From contig CAYSAJ010000007.1 of NCBI GenBank assembly GCA_964429005.1, positions 6,994 through 70,993 of the forward strand: a stretch of 64,000 nt of DNA, written 5' to 3'. Position 1 is the first letter of the stretch. Every line of letters begins with the position of its first letter. This DNA is from JACRBE01 sp964429005 (GTDB lineage Bacteria; Chlamydiota; Chlamydiia; Chlamydiales; JACRBE01). Below are positions 24,520-33,182 of this stretch, piece after piece. A program made the position numbers and the translations under genes. The notes under the pieces are model-generated. The model was not told where the DNA came from. It saw only the letters and a list, made by a program, of their open reading frames with translations, and searched no databases.

Positions 24520-25881
24520 TTAAATGATCAAATTAGCAATAGCTTCTTCTACCAAGTCAACACCCTTTATTTCAATTTTATCGTTATATTTTTTTGCGAT
24601 TCCCGAGAGATTTTTTTTAGGCAAAATAAACCTTTTGAAGCCCATATGGACAGCTTCTTTGATTCTTTGTTCTATCCGAGGAATGCTACGGATCTCACCT
24701 CCAAGACCTACTTCTCCTGCAATCACAACATCTGGATCAATAGACTTGTTGCAGAACGAAGAAGCGATGGCAAGAACGATGGCAAGATCGGCTGCTGGTT
24801 CTGAAATTTTGATTCCCCCAGCCATCGAAACAAAAACATCTAATGAATGAAAATGATATCCCACTTTTTTTTCTAGTACGGCTAGAAGTAAAGCTAAACG
24901 ATTTTGATCGATCCCGGTACAACGTCTAGATGAGGTTGCAAAAACAGATCCAGCCACCAAAGCTTGGGCTTCAACAAGAATAGACCTGGAACCTTCAATC
25001 GTCGGCACGATGACTGATCCTACAGAACGTTGTAATCTCTCTTTTAAAAACATTTCTGAGGGGTTTCGAACTTCTTTAAGCCCCTCCCCTGTCATTTCAA
25101 ATACGGCAACTTCATCCGTGGGTCCAAATCGATTTTTTTTCGAACGAAGTAATCGAAACCCATGCTGTTGATCTCCTTCAAAATCAAGGACTGTATCAAC
25201 GATATGCTCGAGGACTTTAGGACCCGCGAGTTCTCCCGATTTTGTAATATGTCCGATGATGAATGTCGAAATGCCCATTCCTTTTGCAATATGCATGCAC
25301 TCCATAGCGATTTCTTTAATCTGGGTAACAGAACCAGGAAGAGAAGGAATTTCAGGTTTATAAATAATTTGAATTGAGTCCAAGATCAAAATATCGGGTT
25401 TAATTTTTTCAATATGCTGCTTGATTTGAGGAAAAAGAGTTTCATTGAGAAGAAAGATATTCCCTTTTTCAATTTGGAGGCGTTTTGCCCTGAGAGATGT
25501 TTGGTAAATAGATTCTTCTCCACACACATACAAGACCGTAAGTCCTTTTTGGTGAAAAAGATGAGAAAGTTGCAGCATGAGGGTTGATTTTCCTATTCCC
25601 GGATCTCCACCTATTAAAGTGAGCCCGCCGTGAACAAATCCCCCGCCTACAAGTCGATCAATCTCTTCGTAGCCTGTAAGGATTCTTGGAAGATCGAGTA
25701 TTTGGACTTCACTAATTAAAACAGGCTCTGCTGCCTCGAGGTTTTTAAGTTCAAATTTTGATTCAGTGACCGATTCCTCTTCAAAAGTATTCCATTTCTT
25801 GCAACTAAAGCACTGTCCAGCCCATTTCGTTTGCTTATGACCACATTCTACACATGACCAGAACACTTTGGTTTTACTCAT
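24520..25881 (-). CDS. radA: DNA repair protein RadA (Sms)
   Basis: A 453-residue RecA-family ATPase that promotes branch migration in recombination. The N-terminal zinc finger (CVECGHKQTKWAGQCFSC), Walker A (GGDPGIGKSTL), Walker B (PDILILDSIQ), the RadA-specific KNRFG motif and the C-terminal Lon-like domain (LVAGSVFATSSRR, AGEVGLGGEIR) are all present. The ATG at 25881 is chosen over a GTG three codons upstream because AGGTGAG lies at proper distance. It overlaps rnc by 8 bases. Matches CT298. Confidence 0.96.
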   Translation of the reverse strand: MSKTKVFWSCVECGHKQTKWAGQCFSCKKWNTFEEESVTESKFELKNLEAAEPVLISEVQILDLPRILTGYEEIDRLVGGGFVHGGLTLIGGDPGIGKSTLMLQLSHLFHQKGLTVLYVCGEESIYQTSLRAKRLQIEKGNIFLLNETLFPQIKQHIEKIKPDILILDSIQIIYKPEIPSLPGSVTQIKEIAMECMHIAKGMGISTFIIGHITKSGELAGPKVLEHIVDTVLDFEGDQQHGFRLLRSKKNRFGPTDEVAVFEMTGEGLKEVRNPSEMFLKERLQRSVGSVIVPTIEGSRSILVEAQALVAGSVFATSSRRCTGIDQNRLALLLAVLEKKVGYHFHSLDVFVSMAGGIKISEPAADLAIVLAIASSFCNKSIDPDVVIAGEVGLGGEIRSIPRIEQRIKEAVHMGFKRFILPKKNLSGIAKKYNDKIEIKGVDLVEEAIANLII

Positions 25882-26590
25882 GGATCTCACCTAATTTTTT
25901 CATCGCATTTTCTGCCGCTGCTTGCTCGGCAATCTTCTTTGATTTTCCACTGCCTTGACCCATAACTTGATCATTAACGTAGACTTCGACTGTAAACGAC
26001 TTTTCATGTTCAGGTCCCGTTTCACTGACAAGAATATACTGAGGGTGAATGTGATATTTTTCTTGAGAGTACTCCTGCAGAGTAGCTTTGAAATTGGGCA
26101 CAGATTCATTCAAAATTTGTTGAATGGAGTCTTTGAAATGATAAAGAAAAAAGTTTTTGGCTTCTTCAAAGCCCCCATCGAGAAAAATAGCTCCGACTAG
26201 CGCTTCAAAAAAATTTGCATAAATTCTTCTTTCACTACGATGAAGGTGCTGGAGTTCCCCTTTCCCTAAAAGGATATAGGAATTTAACCCCAATCGATCG
26301 ATATACTGATGACATGCTACAGCATCAACTAATTTTGCCTTCAAATTGGAAAGTTTTCCTTCTGAACATTCAAGGAAGTTTTCAAATAAAAATTCACATA
26401 CGATCATCCCTAAAACTGAATCTCCTAGAAATTCAATTCGTTCATTGTGTTCTTGAGTCTTCTTCCGATTTTCGTTAACAAAGGATGAATGAGAGCAAGC
26501 TAGAATCAGCCATTTTTTATTTTTGAAAGTATAGTGCAGCCTTTCCTCAAGCTGAGCAATATTCCTTATTAGATCGTCTAAGGAGTCCAT
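25874..26590 (-). CDS. rnc: Ribonuclease III
   Basis: A 238-residue endonuclease that processes double-stranded rRNA precursors and structured mRNAs. The RNase III signature NERIEFLGDSVLGMIV with its acidic residues is followed by the second catalytic Asp/Glu region NFFEALVGAIFLDGG, then a C-terminal double-stranded RNA-binding domain (FKATLQEYSQEKYH ending in KKIAEQAAAENAMKKLG). The length is standard. It is the first gene of rnc-radA-hemC-hemD and divergent from dapL. Confidence 0.97.
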   Translation of the reverse strand: MDSLDDLIRNIAQLEERLHYTFKNKKWLILACSHSSFVNENRKKTQEHNERIEFLGDSVLGMIVCEFLFENFLECSEGKLSNLKAKLVDAVACHQYIDRLGLNSYILLGKGELQHLHRSERRIYANFFEALVGAIFLDGGFEEAKNFFLYHFKDSIQQILNESVPNFKATLQEYSQEKYHIHPQYILVSETGPEHEKSFTVEVYVNDQVMGQGSGKSKKIAEQAAAENAMKKLGEIHE

Positions 26591-26655
26591 CCTATTTCCT
26601 TGAGCATATATCGGCTCTTAGGTACAATTCATCAGCTCTAGGTTAACAGTGAACA

Positions 26656-27837
26656 ATGGCACAAGTAAACCCCTTTTTTATTAAAAAAGAAAAAAAATAT
26701 CTTTTTTTTGAAATCGCAAAACGGGTCGCAAAATATCCTCCGAATGAGATCATTAATTTAGGGATCGGTGATGTGGCAAAACCGATCTGCCCAGCTATCG
26801 TTGATTCTCTACACCATGCTGCATCAGAACTGGGTCATGAAAAAACTTTTAAAGGTTACGGTCCTGGAACGGGGTATTCTTTTCTTAAAGAAGCGATTTT
26901 GAATGATGGTTACAAATCTTTGGGGTTTTCCAAAGAAGAAATATTTATTTCTGATGGCATCTGTCCCGATCTTTCAGACCTTGAAGAGATGTTTTCTCCT
27001 GAGTGCTCTGTTGGGATCCAAGATCCAGCCTACCCTCTCTATCTGGACATTTCTGAATGGGCTGGGAGAAAGATTCATTTCCTGCGCTGCGAAGAAAAGA
27101 CAGGTTTTTTCCCTTTACCACCCACTGATTTTGCCCTCGATCTCATCTATTTGTGCTCACCTCATAACCCTACAGGTGTCGCTTATACAAGAGAGCAGCT
27201 TAGCTCCTGGGTCGATTATGCAAAAACCCATCACAGCGTCATACTATTTGACGCAGCCTATGAAGCATTTATTAGGAGCCCTAATGTTCCTACAAGTATC
27301 TATGAAATTCCTGGAGCAAAAGAAGTGGCTATAGAACTTAAGAGTTTCTCAAAATCAGCTGGCCTTTCAGGAGTACGATGTGCCTATTCCGTCATCCCTA
27401 AAGAGCTGATTTTGTATCATCAGAAACAAGCTTATCCACTCTATCAACTTTGGGAAGTGAGGCAAGAAACGAAGACCAACGGAGTTTCTTATCTCAGCCA
27501 AAAAGCTGCTTTAGCTGCTCTTACACCTGAAGGGAAAAAGCAGACTAAAGCTCAAGTTGATGACTATTTAGAGTCTCTTCACAAAGTAAAAAAAACCCTT
27601 GAAGAGAGAAACCAACAAGTTTGGGGTGGCAAAGACTCCCCCTATCTTTGGTGGAAAATTCCTACTTCAATTAAAACCTGGGATTTTTTTGATATGCTAC
27701 TAGACAGATACCGTCTTGTTACCGTTCCAGGCAGTGGGTTTGGCTCTACTGGGGAAGGTTATGTAAGATTATCTGGCTTCATTTCCAGAGAAACAGCCGA
27801 TAAGGCCTGTGAAACACTCAACCAATTAGACATGTAA
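26656..27837 (+). CDS. dapL: LL-diaminopimelate aminotransferase
   Basis: A 393-residue fold-type I aminotransferase that converts tetrahydrodipicolinate directly to LL-diaminopimelate, supplying lysine and chlamydial peptidoglycan. The NLGIGDVAKP start, the YGPGTGY.FLKEAI region, CSPHNPTGVAY and the PLP lysine in SFSKSAGLSGVR are family hallmarks. DapL was first described in plants and Chlamydia (CT390). The next gene follows after one base, so both are co-transcribed, as CT390-CT391. Confidence 0.95.
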   Translation: MAQVNPFFIKKEKKYLFFEIAKRVAKYPPNEIINLGIGDVAKPICPAIVDSLHHAASELGHEKTFKGYGPGTGYSFLKEAILNDGYKSLGFSKEEIFISDGICPDLSDLEEMFSPECSVGIQDPAYPLYLDISEWAGRKIHFLRCEEKTGFFPLPPTDFALDLIYLCSPHNPTGVAYTREQLSSWVDYAKTHHSVILFDAAYEAFIRSPNVPTSIYEIPGAKEVAIELKSFSKSAGLSGVRCAYSVIPKELILYHQKQAYPLYQLWEVRQETKTNGVSYLSQKAALAALTPEGKKQTKAQVDDYLESLHKVKKTLEERNQQVWGGKDSPYLWWKIPTSIKTWDFFDMLLDRYRLVTVPGSGFGSTGEGYVRLSGFISRETADKACETLNQLDM

Positions 27838-27838
27838 T

Positions 27839-28486
27839 ATGCGACTGACAATCACACAACAACAGGTTCAGTATTTTCGTGAACACTCTTATATTGAACT
27901 TGAAGACCTTCTTTCTGAAAAACAACTTACTCAACTAAAGCATGAGACCTTGTTTCATCTTTCTTCGAAAAGTTACCTAGAAAACTTTCTTGCTGGGCGT
28001 GATATGTTTCGGAAAAACCCCATCATGAAAAAATTTGTGACAAATTCCCAATTTGCACAAATTGCAAGCCAATTAACAAACCACGACCATTTAAGAGTGG
28101 CTTTTGACCAGCTTCTCACTTCTCTTCCTTCTTATGAAAATCCTGATAACCTGCCGAATTTGTTCAGAGGTCGCTATAATTTAGATCAGATGAGCTCTGT
28201 GCAAGGACTTGTTTGTGGTCTATTAATCAATATTGATGCAGAAGATCCCCCCTCTTCTTTACCTCTTAAACCTGGTAATGGGGTATTCTTCTCACCGAAT
28301 TGGCCTATTGATTTTCATGAAATTTTAATGACACCTCATCAGAAATATTTGCTTTTGGTCTATGCCAAGCAAAACTCCCTTTACAGATTTCAACCTTTAG
28401 ATCCTGCAACGCATGAATTAAAAAAATTAGGCTATGGTTTTGGTGATACTCTCCTACATGATCATCACCCCATTATCTTTTTATGA
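27839..28486 (+). CDS. Conserved chlamydial protein (CT391-like position), PhyH-like N-terminus
   Basis: A 215-residue cytosolic protein starting one base after the dapL stop. The opening QVQYFREHSYIELEDLLSEKQLTQLK recalls the first helices of phytanoyl-CoA dioxygenase-like 2-oxoglutarate oxygenases, which commonly start with a 'f...Gyv.l.gll...' pattern. The expected HxD...H iron triad is not evident, although HDHHPIIFL occurs at the end. The function is unknown. Conservation next to dapL suggests a link to cell-wall precursor or amino-acid metabolism, but only by position. Confidence 0.75.
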   Translation: MRLTITQQQVQYFREHSYIELEDLLSEKQLTQLKHETLFHLSSKSYLENFLAGRDMFRKNPIMKKFVTNSQFAQIASQLTNHDHLRVAFDQLLTSLPSYENPDNLPNLFRGRYNLDQMSSVQGLVCGLLINIDAEDPPSSLPLKPGNGVFFSPNWPIDFHEILMTPHQKYLLLVYAKQNSLYRFQPLDPATHELKKLGYGFGDTLLHDHHPIIFL

Positions 28487-28522
28487 TGAAGAAAAATTAA
28501 TCGCTCTTCATAACCGGAAGAA

Positions 28523-28582
28523 ATGATTGAAAAAAAATCTGATCATTTTGAAAATGCGACGAACTATTGGGACGAACTATGA
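28523..28582 (+). CDS. 19-codon leader ORF coupled to the AONS-like gene
   Basis: ATG at 28523 follows a GGAAG site by two bases and encodes MIEKKSDHFENATNYWDEL. Its TGA overlaps the ATGATG start of the downstream gene as ATGA. The geometry suggests translational coupling. The peptide could be functional, a leader, or a remnant of a longer ancestral N-terminus. No homologue is recognised. Confidence 0.4.
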   Translation: MIEKKSDHFENATNYWDEL

Positions 28583-29721
28583 TGGATGATTTTCACTTTT
28601 CTTTTCAAAGCGATACAAAACCTTTTTCAACATTAGTCTCTCCTCAAAAAACAAAATCTGATCTCAATTTTCAACGACTTGACGCTCTCGATCTTGTAAG
28701 TCACGATCAAATCAAAAAAAACATGATCAAGGCCCTTCTTGATTTGACTTATAGCCCTGAGAGGCTCTTGCAAAGTGATTATTACTTGCAAAGGCAAAAA
28801 AAAATTGAAGAAAAAGCTGCCAGCTTGTGGGGATTTCCGTATGCATTCTTCACACAAAATGACCCCTGGCTCCATCGATATCTCCTCGATTTTTTTATTC
28901 CTTCAAACTGTATCATCTTTATGGATCGTGGATGCCATCCTCAGCTGTGCCGCTCTGTAATAGAATCGAATGCACGCGTAGTGTGGTACGATCATAATAA
29001 TACGAATCATCTGAAAGAACTCTTAAAACAAAGTCATGCGTACAAGGATTACACAAAAATCATCCTTACAGAGTCCCTCTTTTCGATGACTGGTGATTTG
29101 TGCTATCTTAGCGCCCTAAGCGCTTATGCAGAAGACTATGACTGCCTCCTTTATGTAGAAGACAGCACAAGCTTTTCTGTAATGGGAGAGCAGGGATTAG
29201 GCCTTTGTTGCCAAAAAAAGGGCGTTGATCTCGTTGTAAGTTCTTTTGGACTTTCTTTTACTTCACTGGGAAAAGTCGTTTTTTGTTCTTCTGAGGTATA
29301 TGAAACCCTTAGTACAAGATCTTTTGATTTTGAAATGATTCGTACATTACCTCCCACTTATCTTGGAGGTATCGATGCTTTGCTTGAAAAAGTACCTGAC
29401 CTTGAAATAGAGCGTCAAAGAGTCCAAAAGAATGCTCAATACATGAGAAAAAATCTTAAAGATAAAGGATTTGAGATTGGGAATTGTTGTTCTCATCTTA
29501 TTCCCCTCCTTTTTGAGAGCAAAGAAGAAGCCCTACTCTACCACGATTTTCTCTCTCAAAATCATATTCATACTCTTTTTCAGCCGATGGGAGAATCACT
29601 GTTTCTGATAAAATTTATCGTACAAGATACTCATACTAGAGACGAGCTCGATTTAGCGCTCCACACTTTGACACTTTTTGAAAGACCTTTATCCAGTAGC
29701 GCCGTAAAACATGGCCCTTAA
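28579..29721 (+). CDS. 8-amino-7-oxononanoate synthase-like fold-type I protein, PLP lysine missing
   Basis: A 380-residue member of the alpha-oxoamine synthase (BioF/Kbl/SPT) group by pattern. ILTESLFSMTGDLCYLSALSAYAEDYDCLLYVEDS corresponds to the family's 'DGvFSMdGdiapL..i..La..y.a.l.vDdaH', then VMGEQGLGL. At the PLP site the family has TFGKGFG, but this protein reads SSFGLSFTSLGKVVFCSS, with Leu for the Schiff-base Lys. The His that stacks on PLP (DDAH) is Ser (EDSTS). It therefore looks like a pseudoenzyme or has a changed role, unless the nearby Lys in SLGK substitutes. ATG at 28579 is chosen over an in-frame TTG upstream because it couples to the 19-codon ORF. Confidence 0.78.
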   Translation: MMDDFHFSFQSDTKPFSTLVSPQKTKSDLNFQRLDALDLVSHDQIKKNMIKALLDLTYSPERLLQSDYYLQRQKKIEEKAASLWGFPYAFFTQNDPWLHRYLLDFFIPSNCIIFMDRGCHPQLCRSVIESNARVVWYDHNNTNHLKELLKQSHAYKDYTKIILTESLFSMTGDLCYLSALSAYAEDYDCLLYVEDSTSFSVMGEQGLGLCCQKKGVDLVVSSFGLSFTSLGKVVFCSSEVYETLSTRSFDFEMIRTLPPTYLGGIDALLEKVPDLEIERQRVQKNAQYMRKNLKDKGFEIGNCCSHLIPLLFESKEEALLYHDFLSQNHIHTLFQPMGESLFLIKFIVQDTHTRDELDLALHTLTLFERPLSSSAVKHGP

Positions 29722-29743
29722 GGGCCGTGATATAAGGAGCCCT

Positions 29744-31033
29744 TTAGTCTGAGGTATTCTGCTGTTCAATATATTGTCTAAAGAAATTTAATGGCATTTC
29801 TGCGCATTTTTTCGCCATAGCGACCCTAGCATTTACAGCAGGATCTCCAAGAAAAGTTCCTAAAAAAGTCACATGGGGATGAGTTATTTTCATTTCACTT
29901 AACCACTTTCCTTTTATTTTTTGAAATCCGATAGGATAGTGTGGAATCGCTCTAGGGTATCGATGAACGAAAGCAATATTAGGCGGGGGCAACTTCAAAT
30001 GATTTAAAAGAGCTTTATTTACTAAATCTATTAAATCATCATCTGGTTTATGAATCATTTCTCTTTGATGCATCCCTCCAAGCATATAGGTTAAACGAAG
30101 TTCTCCTGCTTGATGATCTTGCTCCGGAAAAATCATCGAATCAAAAACGCAGCCTAATACTTGTTCCTTTTGATGGGAAGGCACTAAATAGCCAAACCCT
30201 TTTTTATGAAACGGTTGTGAATGATATCCACAGCTAACTACAACAAGAGGATTATGAGTCATGGGAATTAATGGCACATCATCTCCAAAAAGTCCCTCTG
30301 GAGAGCAGGTCACAAAAATGTGATCATACTCAATTTGTGAATGATTGGTTATGATCTTTGAGTCTCTAATCAGGACTTGCTGCTCATACTGAATTTCGAA
30401 GAATGAGGTAAGCTTTTCTATTAAAGAGCTGAGCCCCTTCTTAAGAGTAAAGAGTCCTTTTTTGGAATTTCTCTTCTTTGGGGATCTCAAAGTACCCCAG
30501 ACAAGAGAGCGATGGGTTCTCTGAATTTCCCAGATCCTTGGGAAGGCTGTTTCTAATGATAGTGAATCGATATCATCCGCATAAATTCCTGAGATTAGAG
30601 GATCGATACATCGTGTCGCAAAAAGTTCGCCGTATCTCTCTGAAAAAAACTGGGCAATAGATAGATCTTCTCTATGGGATTTATGAGGAAGAAATAGATC
30701 TTTGGCCAATACTTTAACTCCTAAGGCAAAAGGGAGGGGTGGTCTTAGCTTTCCACGATCATAAATCCACCTTTTCATGCCTGAGGAAGAAAAAAGCAAC
30801 TCTTCCTTAAGGCCCACTTCATCAATGAGAGATAAAAGGTTAGGGCATCTTGCCCCTGAAAAAGTCCTTGGGCCCTTTTCAAAGAAAAATGGATCATATG
30901 CAGTTGCAATCACCCCTCCAGATTTTTTTTCTTTTTCATAGAGAGTGATCGAGCAATTTGGATGGAACTTTTGCAAATACCATGCTAGGCTAAGCCCCGT
31001 AATCCCAGCACCAATAATTCCTATTCTCGGCAT
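29744..31033 (-). CDS. hemG: Protoporphyrinogen/coproporphyrinogen oxidase (HemY/HemG-type flavoprotein)
   Basis: A 429-residue FAD-dependent oxidase of the PPO family. It has the N-terminal dinucleotide-binding GIIGAGITGLSLAWYL, the FEKGPRTFSG segment, the ISGIYADDIDSLSLETAFPRIW region and the C-terminal FLGTFLGDPAVNARVAMA FAD motif. With hemF adjacent it most likely oxidises protoporphyrinogen IX as the penultimate haem step, as annotated for CT745. The start codon is only 15 bases from the divergent hemF start, so its promoter must lie within hemF. There is no obvious Shine-Dalgarno. Confidence 0.92.
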   Translation of the reverse strand: MPRIGIIGAGITGLSLAWYLQKFHPNCSITLYEKEKKSGGVIATAYDPFFFEKGPRTFSGARCPNLLSLIDEVGLKEELLFSSSGMKRWIYDRGKLRPPLPFALGVKVLAKDLFLPHKSHREDLSIAQFFSERYGELFATRCIDPLISGIYADDIDSLSLETAFPRIWEIQRTHRSLVWGTLRSPKKRNSKKGLFTLKKGLSSLIEKLTSFFEIQYEQQVLIRDSKIITNHSQIEYDHIFVTCSPEGLFGDDVPLIPMTHNPLVVVSCGYHSQPFHKKGFGYLVPSHQKEQVLGCVFDSMIFPEQDHQAGELRLTYMLGGMHQREMIHKPDDDLIDLVNKALLNHLKLPPPNIAFVHRYPRAIPHYPIGFQKIKGKWLSEMKITHPHVTFLGTFLGDPAVNARVAMAKKCAEMPLNFFRQYIEQQNTSD

Positions 31034-31048
31034 ACTAAGAGAAGATAT

Positions 31049-31810
31049 ATGATCGAATATTTATTAGCACTCAGAGTGCGTATTATTGCAGCTTTTGAAT
31101 CCCTAGAGCCACACCATAAATTTGAAAGAAAAGCTTGGACACATCATTCTGGCGGAGGTGGTGAAATTGCTCTCCTCCGGGGAGATGTTTTTGAAAAAGC
31201 AGCAGTAAACTTTTCAGAAGTACGTGGCGAGGTGTTTCCTGGAGATGATGCTAAAGGCCCTTTTTATGCGACAGGTGTGAGTCTCATCACTCATATGCAC
31301 AATCCCAAAGCGCCCACAGTTCATTTCAATATACGGTATATTGAAACGAAAAATGAGAGATGGTTTGGAGGAGGATACGATCTAACACCCATGGGATTTC
31401 CCTTTGAAGAGGATACTCTTCATTTTCATGAGGAAGCGAGAAAAGCTCTAGGCAACACAATTTATGAGCAATTTTCTCAGCAAGCGAAGGAATATTTTTT
31501 CATCAAACACAGGAATAAAGAAAGAGGCATAGGGGGTATCTTTTTTGATCACTATAAAACTGGAAATTTTGAGAAAGATTTGAGCCTTTGGAAAAGTGTA
31601 GGAGAGAGCTTTTTACCCGCGATTATGCCCATCTATCATAAAAGAATTTCTATGCCTTATGATGATGTTGATAAAGAGCTCCAGCTAAAAATTAGAGGAC
31701 ACTACGTTGAGTTTAATTTACTCTATGATAGGGGAACAAAGTTCGGTTTTTTATCTGGAGGAAACCCTGAGGCGATCCTTTGCTCGATGCCCCCCTTGGT
31801 TAAGTGGTAG
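31049..31810 (+). CDS. hemF: Oxygen-dependent coproporphyrinogen III oxidase
   Basis: A 253-residue enzyme that decarboxylates coproporphyrinogen III to protoporphyrinogen IX using oxygen. Hallmarks are THMHNPKAPTVHFNIRY, WFGGGYDLTP, RGIGGIFFDHY and RGHYVEFNLLYDRGTKFG ending in SMPPLVKW. It is slightly shorter than the ~300-residue enterobacterial HemF, mainly at the N-terminus. The C. trachomatis cluster has hemN nearby instead, so an aerobic enzyme here is a difference. The 3' end overlaps the convergent ATPase gene by 11 bases. Confidence 0.95.
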   Translation: MIEYLLALRVRIIAAFESLEPHHKFERKAWTHHSGGGGEIALLRGDVFEKAAVNFSEVRGEVFPGDDAKGPFYATGVSLITHMHNPKAPTVHFNIRYIETKNERWFGGGYDLTPMGFPFEEDTLHFHEEARKALGNTIYEQFSQQAKEYFFIKHRNKERGIGGIFFDHYKTGNFEKDLSLWKSVGESFLPAIMPIYHKRISMPYDDVDKELQLKIRGHYVEFNLLYDRGTKFGFLSGGNPEAILCSMPPLVKW

Positions 31811-32987
31811 TCAACATGTCGATCAATCTACTTAGGTGATTCCATCCCAAAATTGTGCCTAAAGATCTTTTTTGTGTTTCTACACCGCCATAAACAACAA
31901 AACTCCCTTCTGGAGTGTTCCCACTGAGTTCATTCCATTTATTAAGATTAGAAAAGAAATCAGAATTGATCGTTTCTCCTGATTTGATTTCAATAGGAAG
32001 TAACTTTTGATCCTTTTCAAACACGCAATCCACTTCTAATCCGGTTTTATCTCTCCAAAAATAGAGATTGTGAGAATTTCCTTGATTGAATCTTGATTTC
32101 ATTAAATTTGAAATAATCATCGACTCGAATAGGTTTCCTCGAAGATAATGGGAAGTCAACTCTTTAGGGGATTGTATTGAAAGGAGCTGACATGCGATTG
32201 CTGTATCATAAAAAAAGAGTTTGGGGGTTTTGATGACACGCTTATTATAATTTACATAATGAGGTTGCAGAAGAAACACGATATAAGTTGCCTCTAAAAT
32301 TGATAACCAAGAACGGACAGTATTTGCACTAATTCCACAATCATTTCCTATTGATGTTAAATCTAATAGCTGCCCTATTCGACCCGCACAAAGTTGAAGA
32401 AACTTTTGAAAAAGCGCTAAATCACCTATGTACTTTAAATTTCTTACATCTCTTTCAATGTATGTTTGAATATAATTATGAATCCATTCTCTTGTATCAA
32501 ACTTTTTTCCATGCAAAGATGGATAAAATCCTTGAAATATTGCTTTTTCAACTTCGTCCGAAAGAAGTGATGCTTCTTGTAATTCTTCAATAGTGAGTGG
32601 GAGAAGAGTAACTAGAGCGATCCGACCAGCCAAAGATTGGGAAATATGTTCGCTAAGCAATATATTTTCTGATCCGATCAATATAAAAAAGCCTGGATTA
32701 GGAGATTGATCAACATGAGCCTGAATATAAGAAAGCAAATCAGGAGTCCGTTGAATTTCGTCGAGTATTACACCCTGTCCGTTAATAATAGTTTTCAAAA
32801 AGCTTCGTGGATCTTCTATAGCAAATCGACGTTGATCAAGCTCTTCTAAATTTACATATTGATAATGGGGAAATAGATGTCTTGCTAGGGTGGTCTTTCC
32901 AGATTGCCGTGGACCTATTATCCCTATAACAGAAAATTGCTGAGCAAGCTTTTGAACCCTAGGGGCCATTTTTCTATTTATGTACAT
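31800..32987 (-). CDS. AAA_14/DUF4143-type ATPase
   Basis: A 395-residue protein of a family widespread in bacteria and archaea with unknown role. The N-terminal AAA domain has Walker A GPRQSGKTTL, Walker B GVILDEIQ, and a sensor-like FFILIGSEN. The C-terminal DUF4143 part has the PD-(D/E)XK-like segment YFWRDKTGLEVDCVFE followed by LLPIEIKSG. The ATG at 32987 is preferred because AAGGGA lies just upstream; an ATG at 33035 would add 16 residues. Such genes are often acquired horizontally and have been discussed as defence- or toxin-related. Nothing in this window supports a specific partner. Confidence 0.88.
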   Translation of the reverse strand: MYINRKMAPRVQKLAQQFSVIGIIGPRQSGKTTLARHLFPHYQYVNLEELDQRRFAIEDPRSFLKTIINGQGVILDEIQRTPDLLSYIQAHVDQSPNPGFFILIGSENILLSEHISQSLAGRIALVTLLPLTIEELQEASLLSDEVEKAIFQGFYPSLHGKKFDTREWIHNYIQTYIERDVRNLKYIGDLALFQKFLQLCAGRIGQLLDLTSIGNDCGISANTVRSWLSILEATYIVFLLQPHYVNYNKRVIKTPKLFFYDTAIACQLLSIQSPKELTSHYLRGNLFESMIISNLMKSRFNQGNSHNLYFWRDKTGLEVDCVFEKDQKLLPIEIKSGETINSDFFSNLNKWNELSGNTPEGSFVVYGGVETQKRSLGTILGWNHLSRLIDMLTTT

Positions 32988-33182
32988 ACTTTCCCTTTTT
33001 ATCCAATTATGAAATTCAACTTCATAATTGCCCATGAATTTCTTATCTATCTAATTTTTTGCGATTTAAGATTACTTTTGATATAAAAAATAGGCAATCC
33101 TTCCTTCATGATAACAAATAATTTTAATTTAAATTAATTCAAATTAATGAAATAATATTTTTAAAATAAATATTTTTTTATT

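Noticed and set aside
29713..29726. Perfect 14-base palindrome at the end of the AONS-like gene as a terminator
   Set aside because: It overlaps the stop codon, has almost no loop and no T-run; kept only as a possible weak signal.
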